DNA of 64,000 bases from positions 177,523 through 241,522 of the forward strand of contig NZ_SMRO01000003.1 of the NCBI RefSeq assembly GCF_004359985.1, read 5' to 3'. The position numbers were made by a program, and so were the translations under genes. Origin of the DNA: Paraburkholderia flava (GTDB taxonomy: Bacteria; Pseudomonadota; Gammaproteobacteria; Burkholderiales; Burkholderiaceae). How positions within the stretch are numbered: the first letter of the stretch is position 1; each line of letters starts with the position of its first letter. The notes beneath the pieces are model-generated. The model was not told where the DNA came from. It did no database searches and worked only from the letters and a program-made list of their open reading frames with translations. This document shows, piece after piece, positions 1 to 9,600 of the stretch.

Positions 1-32
1 CCCCGCCTTTATTTCAGTGCTTGAAGCCGCTC

Positions 33-245
33 TTAGTGGAGCTTCTTCGGCAGCATCTGGCTGCGCAGGCGCTTGTGCAGGCGCTTCACAGCTGCAGCCT
101 TCTTGCGCTTACGCGCAGTCGTCGGCTTTTCGTACGATTGGCGTTCACGCAGCTCGGCGATCAGGCCATTTTTTTCGATAGCACGACGAAAGCGGCGGAT
201 CGCCACTTCGAACGGCTCGTTTTCTTTCAGAAGAATCGTCGTCAT
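33..245 (-). CDS. rpsU: 30S ribosomal protein bS21
   Basis: Small basic protein of 70 residues, the normal bS21 length, with the typical N-terminus [19 protein letters not shown] and a Lys/Arg-rich C-terminus. bS21 belongs to the 30S platform and helps 16S rRNA base-pair with mRNA at initiation. The ATG is preceded by an AGGA-type ribosome-binding site about 8 bases upstream. The gene lies alone and points out of the window to the left, so its terminator cannot be judged. The nearby flagellar genes run the other way. The family call is secure. Confidence 0.97.
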   Translation of the reverse strand: MTTILLKENEPFEVAIRRFRRAIEKNGLIAELRERQSYEKPTTARKRKKAAAVKRLHKRLRSQMLPKKLH

Positions 246-498
246 GTAATTCCTAACTCAAATCGCTTGATACGGTTAACTGCGTGGCGGTAAAACCGCT
301 CACGCGCCGGCCCTCCGGGCGCTTCAACATGGATGAACCACGGATGAAACGAGAGGTAAAGCGGCCGCGGAGGCCGGAAAAGAGAGGTGGGGAGTTCACC
401 GCTTAACACGGGCAGACGCATGTTGCAGCCCCGCGTCTGGTTGCCGCTTTGCCACCGGGAACGGTGCCAAAACAGGCAAAAATCTCAATTCACTCCCG

Positions 499-507
499 AT
501 CATATCA
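499..507 (-). promoter_or_regulatory. possible extended -10 for rpsU
   Basis: The stretch 246-547 between the aldo/keto reductase stop and rpsU has no gene. On the minus strand it carries TGATATGAT, an extended -10 form (TGn directly before TATGAT), but no convincing -35. It would give a long rpsU leader of roughly 250 bases, which includes a GC-rich hairpin near 310-330. This is a weak, position-based suggestion. Confidence 0.3.
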
Positions 508-547
508 GGAAACCCTTCCACTCACCACCCTCTTTTTGTCCGTCAAC

Positions 548-1489
548 TCAGGCACTTGCGTCGTTCAGCGCCTGAATATCGGCGTCCGGGAGGGCCAGAT
601 GGACGGCATCCGCGAGACTTTTCAGCTGATCCAGCGACGTCGCGCTGGCCAGCGGCGCGGTGATGCTCGACCGCGCGATCAGCCATGCAAGCGCGACCGT
701 CGCAGGCGAGGTGTCGTGCGTGGCCGACACCTGGTCGAGCGCAGCCAGGATGCGCAGCCCGCGCTCGTCCAGATAACGCTCGACCCGGCTGCCGCGCGCA
801 CTTTTCGCGAGATCGCTGCGCGACCGGTACTTGCCAGACAGAAAGCCGCTCGCAAGGCTGTAGTAGGGCACGACGCCCAGATGTTCCGCCTCGGCGACCG
901 GCTCGAGATCGCGCTCGTACGCGGCACGGTCGTAAAGGTTGTACTCCGGCTGCAGCAGCTGATAGCGCGGCAGCCCATCCTGCCTCGCGACCTCGAGCGC
1001 CTCGCGCACGCGCGCGCCGCTGTAATTCGACGCCCCGATCAGCCGCACCTTGCCGGCCTCGATCAATCGCTGATACGCGCCGAGCGTTTCGGCGAGCGGA
1101 GTATCGGTTGTATCGGCGTGCGAAAAATAAATGTCGATGTAATCCGTTTGCAGGCGACGCAGCGAGTCTTCGACCGCGGCCTGGATGTTCGCCGCCGACA
1201 ACCCCGGGCGCTCCGGATGCTTGCCGACCTTGGTCGCGAGCACGATCTGTTCGCGCTTGCCGCTTCTCTTGAACCACTTGCCGATAATCGTTTCGGACTC
1301 CCCGCCACGGTTGCCCGGCACCCATGCGGAGTACACGTCGGCGGTATCGATGAAGTCGAGCCCCGCATCGACGAACGCGTCGAGAATCGAGAACGAAGTC
1401 GCTTCGTCGGCAGTCCAGCCGAATACGTTTCCGCCGAACATCAGCGGTGCGACTTCAATCGATGAGTTACCGATTATTCGTTTTTGCAT
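548..1489 (-). CDS. aldo/keto reductase
   Basis: NADPH-dependent oxidoreductase of the aldo/keto reductase superfamily, 313 residues, a (beta/alpha)8 barrel expected in the cytosol. The catalytic tetrad can be placed: Asp48 and Tyr53 in FIDTADVYS, Lys87 in VLATKVG, and His124 in IYFSHADTTD. The start ATG has GGAG six bases upstream. The gene stands alone between rpsU and fliC. The sequence does not tell the substrate; broad carbonyl reduction is the family default. Family is sure, specificity unknown. Confidence 0.93.
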   Translation of the reverse strand: MQKRIIGNSSIEVAPLMFGGNVFGWTADEATSFSILDAFVDAGLDFIDTADVYSAWVPGNRGGESETIIGKWFKRSGKREQIVLATKVGKHPERPGLSAANIQAAVEDSLRRLQTDYIDIYFSHADTTDTPLAETLGAYQRLIEAGKVRLIGASNYSGARVREALEVARQDGLPRYQLLQPEYNLYDRAAYERDLEPVAEAEHLGVVPYYSLASGFLSGKYRSRSDLAKSARGSRVERYLDERGLRILAALDQVSATHDTSPATVALAWLIARSSITAPLASATSLDQLKSLADAVHLALPDADIQALNDASA

Positions 1490-1624
1490 GACGTCTCCAT
1501 CAGAAGAGAGGAATACGGGAATCCAGCCGTGCGCCGACTCCCGAACCCCTACAGCAAGCCGCTCGCCAGCCCGGCGGGCTTCGATCGATGCGCTCGTTTC
1601 TCGAACTCATTCAGAACGCTTCCC

Positions 1625-1652
1625 TAAAGTTTTGTTCCAGGACCGCCGACAA
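1625..1652 (+). promoter_or_regulatory. sigma-28 (FliA) promoter of fliC
   Basis: TAAAGTTT, 12 bases, then GCCGACAA lies 91 bases upstream of the flagellin start. The known flagellar sigma-28 consensus is TAAAGTTT-N11-GCCGATAA, so the -35 half is perfect and the -10 half differs at one base, with one extra spacer base. This fits late-class flagellar control of fliC. Confidence 0.8.
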
Positions 1653-1742
1653 CCAGGAAAGGCGGGCAGCGCCACTCGTCAAAAGCGCTACGCCGAAACT
1701 GAACCAGCCTAAATCCGAGGCGTTTTCCAAACGAGGAAAAAA

Positions 1743-2561
1743 ATGCTGAATATCAACACCAACATTCTTTCGCTGACGACGCAAAAGAATCTGTCCGGCT
1801 CGCAAAACGCGCTGTCGCAAGCTATCAACCGCCTGTCGTCGGGCAAACGCGTCAACAGCGCAGCTGACGATGCGGCAGGTCTCGCTATCGCGACGACCCA
1901 GACCGCCTCGATCAACGCCCTGAACCAGGGCGTGCTGAACGCGAACAACGGTATCTCGATGGTGCAGACCGCCGCTGGCGCGATCTCGTCGACGGTCGAC
2001 AACCTGCAGCGTATTCGTCAGCTGGCTGTCGAATCCGGTGACGGCTCGCTCGGCACGGCAGCTCAAGCGAACCTGCAAACGGAAGTCTCCACGCGTCTGA
2101 CGGAAATTAACCGCGTCGAAACGCAAACGACCTTCAACGGTCAGAACGTGCTCGGCGGTCTCGGCAGCGTGCAGTTCCAGGTCGGCGCGAACGCCAACCA
2201 GACCATCACGGCCAGCTTCGGCTCGACGACGTGGAATGCTTCGGGCCTCGGCGTGTCGGCACTCGACATCTCGACGACCGCAGGCGCACAAGCCGCGATC
2301 ACCGCGATCGACGCAGCGCTGTCGCAAGTGAACAGCTTCCAGGCAACGCTCGGCGCAACGCAAAACACGTTCTCGGCTGCGATCACCAACACGCAAACCG
2401 AATCGACGAACATCAGCGCCGCGCAATCGCAGATCATGGACGCCGACTTCGCATCGGAAACGGCGAACCTGAGCAAGGCGCAAGTGCTGCAACAGGCAGG
2501 CATCTCGGTGCTGGCCCAGGCGAACTCGCTGCCGCAACAGGTCCTGAAGCTCCTGCAGTAA
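1743..2561 (+). CDS. fliC: flagellin
   Basis: Filament subunit of 272 residues, exported through the flagellar type III apparatus. Both conserved ends are present: the N-terminal D0/D1 helix begins MLNINTNILSLTTQKNL and contains LSSGKRVNSAADDAAGLAI, and the C-terminal D1/D0 helix ends ISVLAQANSLPQQVLKLLQ. Only about 100 residues lie between them, Ser/Thr/Ala/Asn-rich, so this is a short flagellin with a very small variable domain. The start has GAGG seven bases upstream and a sigma-28 type promoter. fliD and fliT follow, and GT41 glycosyltransferases lie just beyond, so the Ser/Thr-rich centre may be glycosylated (inference). Confidence 0.98.
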   Translation: MLNINTNILSLTTQKNLSGSQNALSQAINRLSSGKRVNSAADDAAGLAIATTQTASINALNQGVLNANNGISMVQTAAGAISSTVDNLQRIRQLAVESGDGSLGTAAQANLQTEVSTRLTEINRVETQTTFNGQNVLGGLGSVQFQVGANANQTITASFGSTTWNASGLGVSALDISTTAGAQAAITAIDAALSQVNSFQATLGATQNTFSAAITNTQTESTNISAAQSQIMDADFASETANLSKAQVLQQAGISVLAQANSLPQQVLKLLQ

Positions 2562-2576
2562 GCGATAGCAAAAGCA

Positions 2577-2687
2577 CACGGCATCGCAGTATGATGCCGT
2601 GCCGCCGAAGTGCCCACCGGCGCTTCGGCAGCAGTACCCCAGGTTTCGGAAGTACCGGCAACATCGCTGGGAGGCTCGCCTCCCAGC
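2577..2687 (+). promoter_or_regulatory. three hairpins between fliC and fliD
   Basis: Three consecutive inverted repeats fill the fliC-fliD gap: CACGGCATC/GATGCCGTG (2577-2601), GCCGAAG/CTTCGGC (2604-2639) and a perfect ten-base arm pair GCTGGGAGGC/GCCTCCCAGC (2666-2687) with almost no loop. None has a proper run of T after it. They could protect the abundant fliC message from 3' decay or lower read-through into fliD. Confidence 0.5.
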
Positions 2688-2744
2688 ACGCGTTTGTCAT
2701 CGGACAGGCGCCCGATGCCTTAAGCCACGAATGGAGCGCCTCGC

Positions 2745-4178
2745 ATGGCCACCACGACCCCGACAAGCTCGACCGACCTGAGCACTGCGCTTGCTCAGGC
2801 CGCGCAATCCATCATCAGCGGCGCGACCAAGTCGACGCTCGACGTCAATCAGCTCGTGTCGACGCTCGTCACCGCGAAAACCGCGGCACAGAACGCGGCC
2901 ATCACGAACAAGCAAGGGGTCGACAACACCGAGCTGACCGCGGTCGGACAGTTGAAGTCCGTGTTGTCGGCGCTGGAAACGGCAGTCAGCGGACTGTCGG
3001 ATGGCACTGCGCTGTCGGCGGTGTCGGCCACCGTGACCGGTACCGCGATCACTGCGGCCGCCGCGAAGACCGGCGCGACGCCAGGCACCTCTACAATCGA
3101 TGTCAACACCGTTGCGAGCGCGGACAAGTACTCGTCGACCGGCTTCACGAGTTCGACGACCGTCGGCACCGGCACGCTGACGCTGTCGCTCGGATCGAGC
3201 GGCACGATGAGCGTCAACGTCGACTCCACGAACAATTCGATCACCGGCATTGCCGCCGCGATCAACGCATCGTCGAACAACCCGGGCATCACGGCGACCG
3301 TCGTGAACGGCTCCGACGGCCAGCATCTGGTGCTCACGTCGAACTCCACCGGCGCGGCCAACACCGTTTCGATGACTGCGAGTTCAGGCCTGAACAGCGC
3401 GCTCAACACGTCGAACATGACAGAGCTGCAGAAGGCGCAGGACGCGAGCCTGACTGTCGACGGCTCGCCGGTCACCAGCTCGACGAACACGATCACCGGC
3501 GTACTGAACGGCATCACGATCAATCTGACGCCCGCGGCCGCCGGCACGTCGCAAACCTTGACCGTCGCGACCGACACCACCGCGCAGACCACCGCGATCA
3601 CCAACTTCGTCACCGCGTACAACAACTACGTGACGACCGCGAAGTCGCTGTCCTCGTACGATTCGACGGCCGCAGCGGGATCGCAGGCGGGTCCGCTGCT
3701 CGGCGACTCGATGCTGAACTCGATCACGAACGGTCTCGCGTCGATCGTCAGCGGCGGCATTTCGAGCGGCGGCAGCACGTTCAGCCTTGCGTCGATCGGT
3801 CTGAATCTGCAGGACGACGGCACGATCGTCACCGACACGACCGCGCTGCAAAATGCGTTGACGACGAACCCCGGCAGCGTGTCCGCACTGTTCAACCAGA
3901 CGAACGGCATGGGCACGCTGCTCAACAACTTCTCGAACGTCTACGTGCAGACGAGCGGCACGATCGACCAGCGCACTGCGGCGATCAATTCCGACCTGTC
4001 GAGTCTCGCCGATCAGGCGTCGACGTTGCAGACGTACTCGAGCACGCTGACGGCGCAGTACAACGCGCAATTCAGCGCGCTAAACAACCTGTTGACGACC
4101 ACGCAGAACAACACGCAGTATCTGGATCAGCTGTTCGGCGGCAATGGCGCCGCGGGTACGCTGAACAAGTCGTCGTAA
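2745..4178 (+). CDS. fliD: flagellar filament cap protein (hook-associated protein 2)
   Basis: Filament cap protein of 477 residues that guides flagellin folding at the filament tip. The N-terminal coiled-coil region contains TLDVNQLVSTLVTAKT, typical of FliD. The centre is Ser/Thr/Gly/Asn-rich, as in the D2/D3 cap domains. The C-terminal helix reads STLTAQYNAQFSALNNLLTT and ends near YLDQLFGG, matching the conserved FliD tail. The gene follows fliC and precedes fliT, the usual order. Because the DNA is GC-rich, other frames are also open across it, but only this frame gives a recognisable protein. Confidence 0.95.
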   Translation: MATTTPTSSTDLSTALAQAAQSIISGATKSTLDVNQLVSTLVTAKTAAQNAAITNKQGVDNTELTAVGQLKSVLSALETAVSGLSDGTALSAVSATVTGTAITAAAAKTGATPGTSTIDVNTVASADKYSSTGFTSSTTVGTGTLTLSLGSSGTMSVNVDSTNNSITGIAAAINASSNNPGITATVVNGSDGQHLVLTSNSTGAANTVSMTASSGLNSALNTSNMTELQKAQDASLTVDGSPVTSSTNTITGVLNGITINLTPAAAGTSQTLTVATDTTAQTTAITNFVTAYNNYVTTAKSLSSYDSTAAAGSQAGPLLGDSMLNSITNGLASIVSGGISSGGSTFSLASIGLNLQDDGTIVTDTTALQNALTTNPGSVSALFNQTNGMGTLLNNFSNVYVQTSGTIDQRTAAINSDLSSLADQASTLQTYSSTLTAQYNAQFSALNNLLTTTQNNTQYLDQLFGGNGAAGTLNKSS

Positions 4179-4200
4179 GCCGCTTACGGAGAAACGCACG

Positions 4201-4497
4201 ATGTCACACGAACCGCTGTCGCGTGCCCACGAACTGACTCAGGCGATGAACGCCGCGGCGATCGCCGGCGACTGGGTGCGTGCCGCCGAACTCGCCGACG
4301 AACGCTCGCCGCTGCTGATGTCGCTCGGTGCAGAGCAGACGCCCGACGCGCTCGCGACAATCCGCGCAATCCAGGCACTCGACGCGGACATCACGCGCGT
4401 CGCGCAGCAGGGCCGCGATGTGCTGGCGGACGATCTGCACGCATCGATGCGTCGCGTCGAAGCAGTGAGTTTCTATCACACGACCGGGCGGCTCTGA
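4201..4497 (+). CDS. fliT: flagellar export chaperone FliT
   Basis: Small helical protein of 98 residues placed directly after fliD with a 22-base gap. FliT-type proteins bind the C-terminus of FliD to keep it export-ready and, in enterics, restrain the FlhDC regulator. The sequence is all-helix in character (SHEPLSRAHELTQAMNAAAI, then AAELADERSPLLMSL) without membrane segments. The purine-rich GGAGAAACGC before ATG gives an acceptable ribosome-binding site. The call rests on size, helical character and gene order; FliT sequences are weakly conserved. Confidence 0.85.
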   Translation: MSHEPLSRAHELTQAMNAAAIAGDWVRAAELADERSPLLMSLGAEQTPDALATIRAIQALDADITRVAQQGRDVLADDLHASMRRVEAVSFYHTTGRL

Positions 4498-4565
4498 GCC
4501 GCTCGCGTCGTCACGGATAACGACCGACACCGCATTCGTAATGCGGGAAATTGCCGTCGTACCCG

Positions 4566-4591
4566 AAGCCGCAGTGATGCGGCTTTTTTTT
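4566..4591 (+). terminator. rho-independent terminator after fliT
   Basis: AAGCCGCA, GTGA loop, TGCGGCTT followed by a run of eight T. It reads on the plus strand and closes the fliC-fliD-fliT block. The glycosyltransferase gene converges from the right. Confidence 0.93.
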
Positions 4592-4633
4592 CGCGGTTTT
4601 TTCGTGGCTTGCGGCTTGTGCTTTCGTTAAGCG

Positions 4634-6607
4634 CTATGCGGTCCGGCTGCGCCACATATCGATAAACGCCGCTTCAAGCTGCCCGACGAAACGCGGTGCA
4701 TCGCACAGCGGCGATTGCAGCAGTTTCGCGCGCAAGCCAGCACGCAATGCGGCGAGCTTCGGCAAGTCGCTCGCACGGGCCACCGCTTGCGCGACATAGT
4801 CGTCGTTGTCCTCGGCGATCCAGTCCGCGAGACCCGCCGCATGCAATACGCTCTCGCCGAGATGCGACAGGAAGCGATCGCCGTGTCGGCACAGCACCGG
4901 CACACCCATCCATGCGCTTTCTGCCGTCGTGGTGCCGCCGGGGTATGGGAACGGACTCAAGCCGATGTCGATCCGCCCATGTGCGGCGAGATACTCGGCA
5001 CGCGACGACGGTCCTTCGAGCATCACACGCTCGCCTTCGATTCCGTGCGCGGCAAAACGCGCACGCGTTGCTGCTTGAACGACGGGATCGCCCAATTGCC
5101 TCGCCTTCAGCAGCAGACGCGCCGTCGGCAACGCACGCAGCACGCGCGACCACACCGCGACCACTTCGTCATTCACCTTCATTAGATCGCTGAAGCAGCC
5201 GAAGGTGACGTACCCATTCGACGATGCGGGCAACGCAGCGACCGGCACATCATCGTCAGGCGGTGTGAAACAGAGATAGTTATCGGGCAAACGCCATGGA
5301 CGCTCGACGAAATGTTCTGCTTCGTCGTCGGGCAGCACGTGGCGATCGCCGAGCACATAGTCGATTTCCGCGAGCCCCGTCGATGCGAAATAGCCAAGCC
5401 AGCTGATCTGTACCGGCGCCGGTTTCCACGCGAAGACCGGTAACCGGTTGTAGTTCGTGTGCCCGGCCAGATCAATGAGTATGTGAATACCGTCGCTGTG
5501 GATCGTGCGCGCGGCGGACACGTCATCGAGCGTGCTCACGTCGCGCCACGCCGCGAAGCGCGGTTTGACGCGGGCGGTCAGCGCGTCTTCGTCCGGACGT
5601 GTTGCGTAGGCGATCAGTTCGAAGCGCGCCGGATCGAGATGCGCGATCACGCTCTCGACGAAATAGCCGACCGGATGCGAACGAAGATCGCCGGAGACGA
5701 GGCCGATGCGCAGCACGTTCTCTGTGCCGGCATGCGACGTTAGCCACGACGTATAGCGCTGTGCGCGCGCCGCCATGTCGCGACCAAACGCACGTGCATG
5801 AGCGAGATAGTCCGCAGGCGACGCGCCCGGCAACGCGCTCATGCAGAACAGCAGACCGCTATACGCCTCTGCCCACCCAGGCCGCAGCGTGAGCGCATGC
5901 GTGAACCGCTCGATCGCTTCGCCGAAGCGCCCCTGATCGAGCAGCACCTTGCCAAGGTTCGCGTAAATCTCCGCGACCTGCGGCTTGAGTTCAAGCGCAC
6001 GCTCGTAGTGCTGCGCGGCTGCGTCGAGTCGCTGCAGATACTTGAACGCATTGCCCAGATTGTTGTGCGCTTCCGCGTGCGACGGATCGAGTGCGAGCGC
6101 CGCCTGCGCGTGATGCACCGCGCCGTCGTAGTCGCGCAATTCACACAGCGCGTTCGCGAGATTGCTGTGCGTGTCGGCAAACGCTTGGTTGATTGCGAGC
6201 GCCGCGCGAAAACACTGCACCGCTTCGACGGTCTGCCGCTGCGCGAGCAGCGTCTGGCCGAGGTTGTCGTGTGCGCGGTGGTACGCGGGCTGCAATGCAA
6301 TCGCCTGACGATGACACTCCGCCGCAGCCGCAAGCTTGCCCCACTGACGAAACATGCAACCGAGGTTGTCGTAGTACGTCGCGTTCGGCGCAATCTCGAT
6401 CGCCTGTGCAATCAGCTCCAGCGACTGCGCGTAGCGCTGCGTCTGCATCGCGATTACCCCCAGCAGATGCAGCGCATCCGCGTGTCGCGGATTCGATGCC
6501 AGCACTTGCCGGTACGCAGCTTCCGCCTCCGCAAGCCGCCCCGCGCGATGATGCACGGCACCCGCCTCGATCGTCTGTGCAACAGTAGCCGTCATATCCG
6601 CGCTCAT
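4634..6607 (-). CDS. TPR/GT41 SPINDLY-type O-glycosyltransferase
   Basis: Predicted protein glycosyltransferase of 657 residues, related to O-GlcNAc transferase and SPINDLY (GT41). Residues about 12-260 are tandem TPR repeats (AEAHNNLGNAFKYLQRLDAA and others); about 299-650 is the GT-B catalytic region. Family hallmarks are His311 in RSHPVGYF, the segment PAPVQISWLGYFASTG, the lysine in FSDLMKVNDEV, and PYPGGTTTAESAWMG near the nucleotide-sugar site. The start chosen is the ATG overlapping the upstream stop as ATGA; an open extension further upstream only reflects the other gene in a wrong frame. It is translationally coupled to the double GT41 gene. The neighbouring flagellin genes suggest flagellin as target (inference). 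Confidence 0.9.
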   Translation of the reverse strand: MSADMTATVAQTIEAGAVHHRAGRLAEAEAAYRQVLASNPRHADALHLLGVIAMQTQRYAQSLELIAQAIEIAPNATYYDNLGCMFRQWGKLAAAAECHRQAIALQPAYHRAHDNLGQTLLAQRQTVEAVQCFRAALAINQAFADTHSNLANALCELRDYDGAVHHAQAALALDPSHAEAHNNLGNAFKYLQRLDAAAQHYERALELKPQVAEIYANLGKVLLDQGRFGEAIERFTHALTLRPGWAEAYSGLLFCMSALPGASPADYLAHARAFGRDMAARAQRYTSWLTSHAGTENVLRIGLVSGDLRSHPVGYFVESVIAHLDPARFELIAYATRPDEDALTARVKPRFAAWRDVSTLDDVSAARTIHSDGIHILIDLAGHTNYNRLPVFAWKPAPVQISWLGYFASTGLAEIDYVLGDRHVLPDDEAEHFVERPWRLPDNYLCFTPPDDDVPVAALPASSNGYVTFGCFSDLMKVNDEVVAVWSRVLRALPTARLLLKARQLGDPVVQAATRARFAAHGIEGERVMLEGPSSRAEYLAAHGRIDIGLSPFPYPGGTTTAESAWMGVPVLCRHGDRFLSHLGESVLHAAGLADWIAEDNDDYVAQAVARASDLPKLAALRAGLRAKLLQSPLCDAPRFVGQLEAAFIDMWRSRTA

Positions 6608-9600
6608 GCGTCGAGCCAGCGCGCCCACATCTGCGCGAACACGTCTTCGAGATTGCGCGCGTAGCGCCGCGCATCGCACAGCGGCGACGCGAGCAACTGC
6701 GCGCGCAGTCCTGCGCGCAATGCGGCGAGCTTCGGCAGATCGCTGGCGAACGCGATTGCCTTCGCGACGTAGTCGTCGTCGCTGTCGGCGATCCAGTCGG
6801 ACAGGCCCGCCGTCTGCAACACCGTTTCGCCGAGGTGCGACAGGAAACGGTCGCCACGTCGACCGAGCACGGGCACGCCCATCCACAGACCTTCGACGCT
6901 CGTCGTGCCGCCGGGGTACGGGAACGGGTCCAGCGCGAGATCGACGCGGTTGAACGTCGCGAAGTATTCGTCGCGAGGGGACGGTCCTTCGAGCAGCAAG
7001 CGCTCGGTCGCGATGCCATGTGCGGCGAAACGCTCGAGCGTGCTCTGACGCGTCCACGGCTCGTTCAGTTGATGGTTCTTCAACAGCAGACGCGAACCCG
7101 GCAGCGCATGCAGGATGCGCGACCACACGGCGATCACGCGGTCGTTGAGCTTCTTCTGGTTGTTCAGATTGCCGAACGTGATGCCGCCATGCGCGAACGC
7201 GGGCAGCGGCCCGATCTCCACTTCGCGTTCGGGCAGCGTGAAACATAGATAGCTATCCGGCAAACGCCACAGCTGTTCGACGTACTGGTTTTCTTCGCCT
7301 GGCGGCAGCACGTGCCGATCAGCAAGCACGTAATCCATTTCGGCGATGCCCGTCGTCGCGAAGTAGCCGAGCCAGCTGACCTGCACCGGCGCCGGCTTCC
7401 ATGCGAACACCGGCAGACGGTTGCGTCCCGTGTGGCCCGAGAGGTCGACGAGGATATCGATGCGGTCGTCGCGGATCTGCTTCGCAACCGTCTCGTCGTC
7501 GACATCGACGATATTGCGCCAGCCCGCAAAGCGCGGCTGCAATCGCGCGGTCAGTTCGTCGTGCAGGAACGCATTCGAATACGCGACGGGCACGATGCGC
7601 GAGCGGTCCAGATGCGCGAGCACGCTCTCGAGAAAATAGCCGACCGGATGCTTGCGCAGATCCGCCGATACGAAACCGATCCGCAGCGGACGCACCGCGC
7701 TGGCAAGATCGTTCGCGTCGCGCCGATGCACATGAGGCCGCGCGAGCGCGGTCATGCGCTCGCCGAAATAGCGCGCGTCGCGCAAGTGCTGCTCCGCCGA
7801 CCAGCCCGATGCGTACGACTGCCCGAACAGCACGCACGTGTGCGACTCCGCGTAATCCGGATCGAGTGCGAGCGCTTTTCGATAGCTCTCGACCGCCGCG
7901 TCGAATTCGTTCAGATCGGCGAGGATCGTGCCGAGGTTGTTGTGGAACGACGGCACGTCGTCCTTCAACGCGATCGCCTTGCGACTCAAAGCGAGCGCCT
8001 GTTGCGCGCGGCCCATGCGACGTAGCGCGTTCGCGAGGTTGTGATACGCGTCGGGGAATTGCGGGTCGGCAGCGATCGCGCATTCGTAGGCGGCCACCGC
8101 TTCGTCGAGACGGCCCTGCCCGTTCAACGCATTGCCGAGCGTGTTGTGCGCGTCGACGCGCTCGGGCTGCAACGCGGCGACCGTCGCGAAGCAGTCGATC
8201 GCCGCGCGATATTCGCCGCGCTCGCTCAACGCGCTGCCGAGACTGTTGTGCGCCACGGCAAGCGTCGGCGCAGCTGCGATGCTCGCGCGATAGCATTCGA
8301 TCGCTGCATCGAGATGCCCTTGCTTGCGCAGCACGTTGCCGAGATTGTTGTGTGCTTCCGCGTAATCGGGCCGCGCTTCGATTGCCTTGCCGTAGCTCAG
8401 CGCGGCGGCTTCGAGTTGCTCCAGATCCTTTAACGCGTTGCCGAGGTTGTTGTATGCCTCTGCGTAGCCGGGCCGCAACGAGATTGCGGTCGCGCAGCTC
8501 TCCATCGCGGCGGCTGCATCGCCGGCTTCGCGCAACGCGTTGCCGAGGTTGTTGTGCGCTTCCGCGTAGTCGCGTTTTAGTGCGACTGCGCGTCGGTAGC
8601 TGTCGATCGCGTCGGGCAATGCGCCGTTTTCGCGCAGCATGTTGCCGAGGTTGTTCGCGTAGATCGCGCTCGGCGACGGGCTCGCTGCGATCGATTCGCG
8701 AATCAGCGCGATCCCCGCACTGTATTCGCCGATCTGGCAGGCGAGCAGGCCGGAGAAGTGCAGCGCGTCGGCGTGCTTCGGGAGTACCGCGAGGATCTGT
8801 TGATAGAGCGCGTGGGCTTCGGCGAGTCTTCCTGCTTGATGATGTTTGAGTGCATCGTCGAGCATGCGGCGGATGGTTTGCGCGTTCGGCACGCGGGCAG
8901 GTTTCAGTGGCATGGCAGGTTTCTGCGCAGCGGACGCGACGCGTGCGCGGTACATCTCTGTGAACGCTGCTTCGAGATGCTTCGCGAAGCGTGGTGCGTC
9001 GCACAGCGGCGACGCGGCGATCTGCGTGCGCAGGTTTTTGCGCAACGTCATGAGTCGCGACGGGTTTGCGGCGAACGCGATTGCCTTCGCGATGTAGTCG
9101 TCGGTATCGGTGGCGATCCAGTCTTCGAGACCCGCCGACTGCAGCAAGCTCTCGCACAGATGCGACAGGAAGCGATCGCCGCGTCGGCACAACACGGGCA
9201 CGCCCATCCACAACCCTTCGACACTCACCGTGCCGCCGGGATACGGAAACGGACTCAACGCGATGTCGACGCGGTTATACGAGTCGAGATATTCGCCACG
9301 TGGCGAACGTCCTTCGAGTGTTAATCGCGAGTTATCGATGCCGAGCGTCGCGAAGCGTTGCAGCGTGGTTTCGCGTGCGAGCGCATTGTCGAGTTGCTTC
9401 GCTTTCAGGAACAGCCTCGAACCGGGCACCGCGTGCAGAATGCGCGCCCATGCATCGACGACCGTGTCGTTCATCTTCATCAGATGGTTGAAGCAGCCGA
9501 ACGTGACCGTGCCGTTCGTTTGCATCGGCAGCGGACCGATGTCGGCTTGCTGGACGGGCGGCGTGAAACATAGATAGCTATCTGGTAGCCGCCAGATGCG

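Noticed and set aside
2231..4237. 668-codon plus-strand frame overlapping fliC and fliD
   Set aside because: Different frame from fliD, His/Arg/Asp-rich shadow; fliD frame gives the real cap protein.
6608..7246. N-terminal extension of the second GT41 gene
   Set aside because: It reads the double GT41 gene in the wrong frame; the ATGA-overlapping start at 6607 begins the TPR region correctly.
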